DNA of 64,000 bases from the NCBI GenBank assembly GCA_013365365.1, contig JABVXU010000276.1, positions 1 to 64,000 on the forward strand, written 5' to 3'. The first letter of the stretch is position 1; each line of letters opens with the position of its first letter. Positions 1 through 16,565 of this stretch are shown one piece after another. This stretch comes from Cruorifilaria tuberocauda. Its lineage: Eukaryota; Nematoda; Chromadorea; Rhabditida; Onchocercidae. The notes under the pieces are model-generated. The model did no database searches. It was not told the origin of the DNA and saw only the letters and a list, made by a program, of their open reading frames with translations. Made by a program: the position numbers and the translations under genes.

Positions 1-2512
1 TGCAAGAAAGCTTAATGTATAGAAAAAAATTTTCTCAATTATCAAATATTACCAACCTGAAATATGAATTAATAATAACTTTTAATGTATTAATGTAATT
101 TAAAATTTATCATTTCTTATCTAACTTTTTGTCGGGTCATTTTCGATATTTTACAATCTTTTTTTAAAACAGGATATCATATCACACATTGCTGATAATT
201 AATGATATTATCCTACTGTCATTCCATCTTCACTGCATCATGTACCAGTATCGTCTATCATTTTTAAATGGACAATATTTTCAATTTTAAACTTAGATTC
301 AAATTATTTTTCACATTTAAACCTAATTCTCCAACCGTATTCATTAATCCATTGCCGTTTTTCGAAAGGAAACAAAGTCAACTAACAATATCAACAAATA
401 TTAAGCGGTCTTTTTATAAATAATATGAAAATATGCGCTCATTTCACTATTTTATATATTTGTTGAAAATTTTAAATTTATTAACATTATCAGTGGATTA
501 TCATCCATGATATCTTCTATTACTGAAATTTTTTATGTAATAATAGAAAAAGGAAAACGAAATCTACAAACCACGATTAATTTATATGCTAGTATTATTG
601 AACAATAATTTATTTCGTTTATTTACTGAAAGAGATAATAATCACCTGATTTATAAAAGCACTGATAAAAATATCACCGGGTTCTGTAACACGAATAAGA
701 CTGATGCATTGAACAAAAAATATCATTTGAAAAAGAATGGTAAAGATAAAGTGAAAAAAAAGCATAAAGTAATTTAATATTACAAGATTAAAAAATAAAC
801 TTTTAATTTTCAAATTAAAATGCTTTTTTTTAATTTAAACTATTAAATTCGTTACAATATCAAATTTTCTCTTCGTTGTTTTTCAATAAAATAAGGATTT
901 CTATAACAAAAAAATATAGTTGTTCATGTAAAAATGATTATATCAACAAATACATAATGATACCATTAAATGAGGATATTTTGAAAAAAACTAATAGGAG
1001 AAAAAACGGAAAAGGGAAATGATAATAAAAAGGAAATAAGGAATAATAACGGAAAGGAAATAGTAACGGAATGACGAAATACGGAAAAGTAATGTAATCA
1101 GGAATATCGCAAAGAGTTACAGAAGAGAATAACCGAAAGAAAGAAAGAAATGAAAGAAAAAAGAAAAACAATTACGGGACAAGACAAATTAGCAATGAGA
1201 GATGATTTTAAAGGATATCACATTTGAAGTAGAAGATGCGAGAGCAAAACAATAAACATACCGATATGTTAAGAATTTTAAAAATAAAAATGAAAGAATA
1301 CAAAAAAGATCACGAAAAGTAAAAAATAAAGGTATCAAATCGCGAAAATTTGATATCTTCCATTTCTTTTTTTTGGAAAAATTTTTTTGTTGTATATTTC
1401 GTTTTTTTTTCTTAATTTTTTGCTATATATTTCATAAAAATAAGAATTGTATGTACAATATATCTGCAAAAACTGCATCTACAATAATATCATAAGATTA
1501 CATTATGTATTTCTACATGATCTAATAAAACAATTAAAGCTATTTAACTACCTAATCTAGAAATAAAACATATCACCAGAGAAAATATGCCGTATTAAAT
1601 GATTGTAAAACAAAGAATAATGGTTAAAGTATGAAAAAATAAAAGAAGAAATAATACTTAAAATATTTACACCAATATTCATTAAATTTTGTCACCTTCA
1701 TTTTTATCCATTTGTTTCCATTTATGCTAAACAAACAAACAAACAAACAACACAAATATAAATGGAAACAGCTGAAGAAACAAACGGAATAAATAAAGAA
1801 AAGAAAACCAATGTTAAAAGAGTTATATATGAAAAATATATTCTTCGGATGGAAAGAATATTATAAATGAGTTGAATTAAATATACCAGAAAACCAAATC
1901 ATCCGATAACACATATACAAGACAAATGAAATATAAAAGAATCGCACAAATAATTAACCATTCAATTATTCAATTAACTTACTGGATTTTTCAGATTATT
2001 TTACCAGGTCATACTGAATAACTAATATTAAGTGATGAATGATAATCACAACATTTGAGAAATTCAAAAAAAAAACGTCATTAAATTTCCCTTTCATTTG
2101 AATTATATGGTAAAATTGTTGGCAAGGAGTTGCAGCAAACGCAGCAAGACCAGTTTTAGGTATTAGGACCGTTGACGGTTATTTTCGTAATATTTTTCAA
2201 GACATTAGAATTCTGAAAATCTTTTTCTTTAATTCGACAAAATCACATAAGTTATCAAAATGAATTGATCAATATCTTTGTCACCCAATTCAATAAGATT
2301 TTTTTTCAGGCTTAAATTTCTTTAAAATTTTTAAAAAATAAATTTCTAATTTTTTAAATTAAGTTCAATAATTGAAAAAAATGTTTTAAGGTTTAAATTT
2401 TTTCTAAGATTGATGAGAGCTAAGAACTGATAATTCAAATAAATAAATCTTAAAAGCTACTTTGTCAGTAAATGCTTATGTGTTATCGTAAGCAAAGAAG
2501 TTTTTCTTAAAA
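1..2512. other. Intergenic, no gene seen
   Basis: This stretch lies downstream of the SPPL2-like gene and runs off the left edge. Short open frames exist (for example at 586-777 and 938-1171), but they are low-complexity lysine/asparagine- or phenylalanine-rich translations of AT-rich DNA with no family resemblance. It contains an (AAAC)n tract inside an inverted repeat near 1714-1769 and a long purine-biased strand near 960-1350. I see no gene. Confidence 0.7.
1714..1769. repeat. (AAAC)n tract flanked by a 12-bp inverted repeat
   Basis: GTTTCCATTTAT at 1714-1725 is repeated in exact reverse complement at 1758-1769. The 32-base spacer holds five AAAC units at 1729-1750. It could fold as a stem-loop. 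Its function is unknown. Confidence 0.8.
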
Positions 2513-2769
2513 TCATAACAGGTTAGTAACCTCAAGCTTCGTAAAATCACCAGTCCAAAGAAGTTTAAAATGTTTCCGAATGGTTGCAAGTATAAAGATG
2601 GGTATTAATGTAAAAGGTATCAAATAAATTAAAGCAGGCTGTGCAAGTTCCATCAGAACTAAAGCAATGAATGTTACAATAAGACCAATTCCATAACCTG
2701 AAAATACCGAAATTTTATATTAAGTACGATTTTCTTTCCGAACAAAATGAATTTAATATCATAGAAGCA

Positions 2770-2801
<32 letters not shown>

Positions 2802-5800
2802 GGAAAAGCAGAGGTGTGAATAAAATCAATAAGGTTTGAAATTTAAGGAAAAAGACTAACCAATAATTGAAGTGAATCCGTAAAGATAACGCGTGTGAAG
2901 AATAAAATCGACAAAAAAGCAAAAACAGATCGCAAGACCTATTTGAAAAAAAAAATGAATGATCGATCTCTCTAAGAATCACAATAAATATAAGTAACGA
3001 GTCTATCGTTTCAATTTTCATCAGCAGAGCAATCATCGATCGTACTAAGATTAATTTATTAGATGATTAAAATTGTAAAACTTCATTCAGATGATTCTCA
3101 GACTATGTCTGACAAATGCGTTATTGATAAACATCTAATTAAAAATGATAAAAAGATGGGATTCAATGAAATCTGAATTCCTGATTTGATTTATATAATA
3201 AAAACAACAAGTTGCATTCAGCACTTGAATATGTTTCCGTACACTCATTCTATGGATAATAAGCATTTTACTTAATACGATGGTTAAAGAAATGGCTCAT
3301 GACCAATTAGTTTTGCGGTAAATTTGGACTAAAAAACTTTAGTATTAATTTTCAGATGAATTTTCAGGTAAAGTACTACCACTATTTTTTTTCCTTTCCA
3401 ATAATTAGAAAGTATTACAATTTACTGAAATTCTGTGTTCGGAAAAGCACTAACCAGGCAATATAATATCACCCAATCCAAGAAATGAGTGACTAAATCC
3501 CTTTTCAATTTTCAAATCAAAGCATGAACTCATCGGATTATTTAATTGTGGCACTTCGATAATGAACGGAAACTGTAAATAAATTATATAATCAAAAACA
3601 GCTTCTTTTTTCAACTTAATAAATCAATGGCAATTTGGCAATTTCAGAATTTCAATTTTTTTCTTTTAAAACAATGGCAATTTTAGAATTTCAATTTTCA
3701 GAATCCTACTCATTTTTTGCAAAATTTCTGAGGCAAAGGCTACCTTTTCTGGTTGTTCACTATTAATCGGTGCTGTAATATAACCATCAGATTTGTTCGC
3801 ACAATGGGTTCCAGTAATAACCTGAAAACAACAAAAATATAAAAAGTGTAAAATAATTTCGCAAAAATTTACATTTTTTATATTTTTAGAAGACAGAACT
3901 ATAATTTGTTTTAAGATTATCTGAAACGAATAAATTATGAATGATGGAAAAACAAAAAAATATATAACTAGAAAATTTTGATGCAAAAAAATTTACCTCA
4001 AGCATCACAGAACATCCTTCTCTAGTTAAAAGAGGTGTGATAAATACCATGAACAAATCGTATACAAGCATAGCTACCAGAAGGACTGTTAACCACTAAA
4101 TTATCATCCGTAAAGTTATATACATTAAGATGGACATCTTATTTTTCCTTTTTTTAATTCTTTTTTCATATTATTTAATGTCTAATTCACTTTATTGAGA
4201 AAACAAATCTCGCCAATATCCTAACTGACCATATATGAAAAAGATATTAAAATTCACGTTCTATAATTTTAATTTTTTAAAATTTAGTCAGTAACAATAA
4301 TTTTATATCTCTCAAAGCTACTATTATTTTTTACGTAATTTTAGAATATTTTACCATTAAATTTGGGAATGCAATGTCGCTTAACATACAGATGCAAAGA
4401 GCGATGTTAATGGTATTAAGTAGCACAAACGCATACGGATTACGTCGGAATACAAACCAAGTGATACAAAATGTTGCTGCACAAAGAAATATTATGATGG
4501 ACATCACAAGTGGTTGTTTAGTGCAACAGTCATTATTGAATAAATCATGCCGGAATATCGGTCGTAGCATATCATTGATCGAGAAGGCCTCAAACAGTTT
4601 TCATCAAATGAAAATTATGCTTTACTGGAAAAAATGGTGATATTGAAAGGATACTGATTAAATTTGTGAATAAGAGTTTTTACTTTTAACAGCTGTCATT
4701 ATAAAATTTTTTATAGTTATCCATGAATCTCGAAAATATGTACACAGTAATATTCCAGAAATTATAGATAAACATTTAGGCATTAAAATGCTTCAAGAGA
4801 CCATGAAATCATTGAATCCTTAGAACTGACAATAAAACATATTGAACTAAAAGCTCGATAGTCTTGAGTCTTGAACCATTTTCTATTGTCCGTTTAATTT
4901 AAAACCAACTAACCATCGATTTTCGAAATACTACATAAGCAACCAAGTTGATGAATAATTGAATTAATATAGATCAAATTTCAATTATCAAATGTAAAAT
5001 TTATCAATAAAACAACAAACTAATTTACTGTAATTTCTATCACAGCTACATTTAATTATTAATAAATTACCCGACAGCGCCCACATTTGCATACTGATTT
5101 AAACAATGCCATTAGACATTTATGAATACAGACTGTACCAATGATTACAGCCAATATGTTCAAAACGAGAACTGAAATTTTTTCATATTACTGCACAATT
5201 ATCAACTCCTCACCTTCCCCTCTCCTGATTCATCCGTATTATTTCATTTCAACAATTCTGAGAACTGGAGGTTAAAGCTCAAATTAGTTCAGAAGTATTT
5301 GTCTATCTCTCTCAACAGAAAAATTACGTCACAAAATCAAACAGTACTAATTATGTTAGTATACCAATACATTTATCAGTGAGACAAAATAGTTTTAAAA
5401 AGCAGGAGAAAAAACTACTTAATTTAGCAAATAGTTGCATATAATGATAATTAAACCCTTTTTACTTACCCATAATATTGCGAAAATAGAAGGAAAACAT
5501 TAGAAAAGCAGCGACGCCAAGTATCAGAGAGATAATATTGCAGCATTGTGCTGTTTTCGAATTTTCACTATTTAGCCACTTTTTTAATTTCCCCATACAA
5601 CCTTCATTAGTCGAAACTTGCTGTATTTTAGGCTTTTCATGTCTAAATAATAATCATCGTTATAACCATTATCTTGGAAATAGATATACAAAACTAATAA
5701 CTATTGGTTAGAGAGCAGCACAACAAAACAATTTCCACTAAATTTAACTAAATCACTGATAAAATTTGAAAATATACGCAGTTATTGCTCAGCAAGCAAC

Positions 5801-8687
5801 CTTAATATGATGATTAATTGACATTCCTAAACAACTCACTAAACCACAAATATCATAAATAATCTTAAATGATTAAATCTTAATAATCACAATCTAATAA
5901 GCAATCATCATATTAAGCTTAATGCTCATATAAACAGTACCGTAATTTTTATGCAATTAAATATGATTTTACAATTAGACACTATCACCAAATATATTGA
6001 TGCGACCCTTGGTTATGATTTGAACAATATGATTAGCGATTAATAGTAATGTTATCAATATAAAGGTCCTACTTTTTGCACATTTAAATAACTAAACAAT
6101 TTAACCTTTAACGTGATATGACGAAAATTAATTTAATACTGATCATATGAACAGTTAATTACTAAAATAGAAAAAACTAACATTTTTTGGTAAGCTCCCC
6201 AATATCCACCCACAGAAACACAAAATACAGCTATAAACCAAATAATTAGCGTAGCTAAATCCCATCTAGAACTCAACGGTTTATAGAACTGCAGCAATAA
6301 TTCTTTTCCACTTCCATCGTTACTCAATTTCTGAATGTACTATGATTTACAATTATGAAAAAAGTCTAAGGAATATTACAATTTGTTAAAAAAATGAATA
6401 GGAAGGATGTTACTTCGAATTTCCAATTCAACTATCTTTTTGCTGCCTACTTATCTCACAGCAATACTCGAACTTCTCTAAAAGTTCGATCAACTTATTT
6501 ATTTTTCTATGAAAAACATTACAAAATTGAATTGTAGGATAATTATGTATGAGATATTGATATATTTCGATAAGAGCTTGTTGCAACGATCCATATGACC
6601 ATTGCAAATATGAAGCATCAGTAACAAATATCAGCTACTGATAACCATTAGACACGGCTAATAATTTGCTATTTGACGGATTCCCAGTTTGGGAATCCTT
6701 CAAATAGTTTGGGAACTTTAATAATACCTATGCGATCTAAATACAGATAGAATTACCAGCATTTCGTCAAAGAATGTAGTCCTGTACATGAAAAATGTCG
6801 GCAATTCGGTGGACTGATTCAAATCTGGATCGTAAAATCCGGAAAACTAAAGACGAAACTCCTTTTTAAAAAGACTTTTATCACAATAAAATGTCCAAAA
6901 AAAAAATAAAATGTCAAATGTAATTTTTTTCTGATTTAAAGTATGAACAATTTACCAAATAATCTCCCCAATCGTTGATATACTTCTGACCTTTATCGAC
7001 AAGCATAATTGCAGCACTTGCATGTCTTGAAGCCAACTGGGCTACCTGAACGAAAATGAAAAAATATATATCGATTAATTGGAATATACATTATAATAGC
7101 AAGAAACAACATATCAAGCGATAATAAGAAAATCAACAAAAAATTTTGGCATCAATCATTTAACAATTAGCAGTAGTGAAAAGAGAGCTGAACGATTATC
7201 ACATCTGTCACGCAAAACAGCCATTTCATTATTTCACTTAAATATTTTCCTGACTGGATCGATCTGAATTTTTTTGACCGCCAACATTCCAACAGTCTGA
7301 CGATACTACTAGCGATTAAAGTTAATTTTCTGGATATTTATTTAGAATTATAATCAAAATAATGAAACCTTTAATTGATGATTATATTCACATAAATTAA
7401 AAAACAAGCTTAAAATTAAAGATATATTTACCTCATATTGCAAAGCTTCTTTAAAGCTTGTATTAGTTGCAACAAATGGATCTGCGCAATGGCCATCTTC
7501 GATTTTCAGACGATAATTCAATGCTACTGCTTTTTTCTCGTGTGTTACCGGTTTACCTTCATTGCAAACGTTAGTATTGTTTACAAGTCCACCCCACCAA
7601 CCAAGTCGTAACACCTCCTGAAATAAATTAAGAAACCATGCGACATTATCACCAACATAATAGTATGGACAAATACACAAAATAAAGTCATCTAACTTTT
7701 TAACTTCTTTTATACTGTAGCAAAGTTTAAAAATAAATTTACAAACTACAAATTTACAAAATTAAGTGAAAGATATGGAAAAATGAAGTCTACACTGAAA
7801 TCCGAAGACAAAAAGGAATCAATTTATGAGTCATTAAGCATTCATTACATATATACATCTAATGCAACCAAAAATTGATGAAAACTAAAAGAAAACTTAA
7901 TCTAAACATAAAAAAGGGAAAAAACAATACGATAAAGCAAGTTTAATAATTCACTGCACAAAGAACTAACTGCACTTTTGACATCCTCCGCTATCACTTT
8001 CGACCATTGCTGGTAATTAACACAGAATGTCTGATCCTTTTCGGTAAATTCATTCTTGACAAACAGATAAGCAAAAGTGGAATCAAAATATCCATTCGAT
8101 TCCTCAAAATAATCAATTATGCTATCTTTAATTAAAAATCAAATATTCTCCAGCTCTGTCAGCTGAACTAACCAGAATGAATTTTTCCCAAAAATATATC
8201 ATCTGCTTTTCATTATTTACCTTTTTTTCACCTATTTAATAAGACATAATAGACTGCTTCAATCCCTTCTAGTACAAAACATTTAATATTAATTTTCCTC
8301 TAATTTAAACAGAGCAACAAAATATAAAGTATGAATTACATGTGCTTAGTGTAAATCTATTTTTAAAAAAAGAGAAATGAAAAAAGGTAAAGAGAAAATT
8401 ATAAATTGTTTGCACAACTTAATTAATTTATTTCTGAGATAAATGATTTAAAATCAAATAAAAACAGACAAAGTTAAATCCAAATATAAAAAAAAGTTAA
8501 AGTATCCATCGCCTTTACTTTAATACATTTACAGTATCTCATTCCATTATTTAAATTGAAAACTTTAATAAAACATCATCTTACCTTTGAAAAGAAAATT
8601 AAGAAGTGAAAGAAAAAGAATACTTACGATAATAACAGATCTATAAATGATTATAAAAATGATATTGCCAATGATATGCTGGAACAT
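2513..8687 (-). CDS. SPPL2-like intramembrane aspartyl protease (signal peptide peptidase family, A22B)
   Basis: Exons in transcription order: 8687-8628, 8102-7971, 7617-7432, 7045-6956, 6846-6757, 6330-6182, 5642-5470, 5171-5071, 4588-4355, 4095-3997, 3821-3744, 3572-3455, 2938-2861, 2697-2513. Together they give 590 codons plus stop, a usual size for SPPL2 proteins. Order of parts: N-terminal signal sequence (residues 1-20), lumenal protease-associated region (about 60-190, with the segment ASRHASAAIMLVD), a first membrane segment ending GGYWGAY, then a multi-pass membrane core. The two catalytic aspartates are visible in VYDLFMVF (D418) and LGLGD (D499), and the PAL motif in QPAL (residues 550-552). 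The family cleaves type II membrane proteins inside the bilayer, in late endosomes, lysosomes or at the cell surface. The borders of exons 2 and 9 rest on unusual GAG acceptors and are the least certain part. Identity as SPPL2-type rather than SPP rests on the signal sequence and long lumenal domain. Confidence 0.92.
2771..2795. repeat. (TA)n microsatellite
   Basis: About 12.5 TA units lie in the last intron of the SPPL2-like gene. This tract creates a false IYIYIY translation on the minus strand. Confidence 0.95.
5801..5917. repeat. Intronic element with 15-bp perfect inverted ends
   Basis: CTTAATATGATGATT at 5801-5815 recurs in exact reverse complement at 5903-5917, enclosing 87 AT-rich bases. 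It sits in the intron between SPPL2-like exons 6330-6182 and 5642-5470. It could be a small MITE or a chance hairpin; I see no clear target-site duplication. Confidence 0.6.
6669..6707. repeat. Tight near-perfect hairpin in an intron
   Basis: Two 18-base arms (6669-6686 and 6690-6707) pair with one mismatch around a 3-base loop, with a GC-richer core GGATTCCCA/TGGGAATCC. It lies in the SPPL2-like intron just downstream, in gene sense, of exon 6846-6757. Confidence 0.75.
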
Positions 8688-9977
8688 TATCGAACCATCA
8701 GATAGAGTAATAAAGCGAACTGATGTAAACTAATGCAAACTGAAGGAATAATCAACGTTTCGCCGAATTATTTCTAAAATATCATTTTTTTACTACAATA
8801 ACTTTAAAATATAGAAAAAAAACGGATAGAGAATTGAAACATTTATTTGAACAGTACATAAGATCAGAGTGAGGAGAGGAAAGAAAGGAAAAAAGGTACG
8901 AAAGGAAGCAAACGATATGAAAGCAAGAGAAATTTTAACATCAAACATTAAAAAAAAGGGACGAATGAATTTATCTGATTTACTCATCCCCTTTCTTTTT
9001 TAATTATCATCGACGGCATGCAAACAACTTAAACTCTATATATTAATTATATTATTAGCAGCACAAAACTCAGAAAACAAATATCAATGCAAGAATTTTG
9101 GCACTTCTAAAGTTGTACAAAAAAAACATAACCCACAAATTACTTTCTCATTATCCTTTCCTCATTTTTTCCTAATATTTTTTTTCTTCTTCCCGTAAAC
9201 ATTTAACAAACCGCTGTAAAAAAACTCAAAAGGACTCCTTAAATTTACATCTAAGTCAAGAATCCCACTTACTCAAGTGTAAATTTCTTTTGCAACTAAT
9301 TATCTTCAGCAACAACTTTTTCCCTTACAAACCCTTTGATTACAGCCAATCGGCATTTTCAATGTATTGCCAGATATATATGTGGTAAGAGAAGTTTCTT
9401 TGAATTACTTTGTAAAGAAAGTAGCATCAACAAAAATAACAAGCAATATATATCTTTATTTTATTCAACAAGTGAAAAGCAGCATAACAAAAACAAAGAA
9501 AAAACAAACGACATTAATATATTCCCCTCAAAAGACGTCTTTAATGACTGTCAATACATTAAAAAGAAAAATGAAAACTTTTCAAAAAAATTGAAATTAC
9601 GAAATTTCCTGAAATTCATGTCACACACATTAATTATTAAGCTTACATATTTTAGTAATAAAAAGAACAAATGCCTAATCGATTTATACCATATTTCGCA
9701 ATCCTACAGTAATTAGGATAAAAAACGTCAAATCTTAGAAAGCTCCACAAGTCTCATTTGCTCTATTTAAGCACTAAAACCCAGGAAAAAAAAACATAAA
9801 ATTCAAGGATGAGCAATTTTAGGGTACAACAATGACGGCAGCAAAAAAACTAATTCCGTAACATCAAATCAGAACACATCTGATTTCATATTTCTAATTG
9901 CTCAAAAGCGAAAAAAAAAATCACTGGTAAGAGAAAAGAAAACGAAAAAATGGTCGTACTTATTTTTAAATAGTGAA
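8688..9977. other. Intergenic between EF2 3' end and SPPL2-like 5' end
   Basis: Both flanking genes are on the minus strand. The region should hold the SPPL2-like promoter/5' UTR and the EF2 3' UTR. Purine-rich sequence is seen on the plus strand near 8868-8935. A 126-codon open frame at 9336-9716 begins at TTG, has poor composition and matches nothing I recognise, so I do not call it. Confidence 0.6.
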
Positions 9978-15855
<5,878 letters not shown>

Positions 15856-16565
15856 TATTGAATGAATCCTTCCTTCGTCGTTTTCGTCACAAACAAACTC
15901 AATTACTTATATTAGCAGCAACTCGTTAGCAACCAATTAACCAACAAACGTCAATCCTTTACGCAATACCTATTTGATTTGTAGGCAAAATATGAAAAAC
16001 AAGTCAGACCGTAATACCTTCGCCTCACTTATTCTCTTTTGCTATAAGAATTTTTTTAGGTATTTTGATTACGACTATTTCGTGATGAGGTTTTTCCGAA
16101 CTATTGCAACTAAATATTCTTTAATGTTTTTTTCGTGCTAAGACGAAAGTTTGCGCGGCAAACAGTAAAATAGCGCCTTTCAAATTATAATTTGAATTTA
16201 GAGTGATCATCGATTAGGTGAAAGGTCAAGTGGTTAAGTGGATGAGTTTGAGGCTTATGCATATTACATAATTGTTTTTTGTGTATTACTAGTGTTTAGC
16301 GTATAATTTTTAAATTTTAGTTATGCATGAGTGTAGTAGGATGTGACTAAAAGTAACGATTTTACTAATATAATTATTATATAGTACTACATTATTGATT
16401 ATCTATTAAAATGATGGAAATATTTCACAATTAACAAATACGAAAATATACTAATATGTTTAATTTTTGAATTAATTTTTTTTCTCATATAATATATGTT
16501 TACTTTTGAAATGTAAGAATAATAAACGGTTATGTATGATTAATTTAAGATATTCTGGTTTATTG
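15856..16565. promoter_or_regulatory. Shared head-to-head promoter interval, EF2 and claspin
   Basis: EF2 (minus) starts at 15855 and claspin (plus) at 16566, or at the in-frame ATG 16536. The gap of about 700 bases must carry both promoters and 5' ends. No TATA box or other definite element could be assigned. Confidence 0.5.

Noticed and set aside
586..777. 63-codon open frame near the left edge
   Set aside because: Low complexity, no family resemblance, and surrounded by sequence with no splice structure.
2674..3036. 120-codon minus-strand open frame with IYIYIYIY
   Set aside because: It crosses a TA microsatellite and overlaps true SPPL2-like exons in another frame.
9336..9716. 126-codon plus-strand open frame
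   Set aside because: It starts at TTG, has lysine/asparagine-rich AT-driven composition, no recognisable domain and no splice-supported extension.
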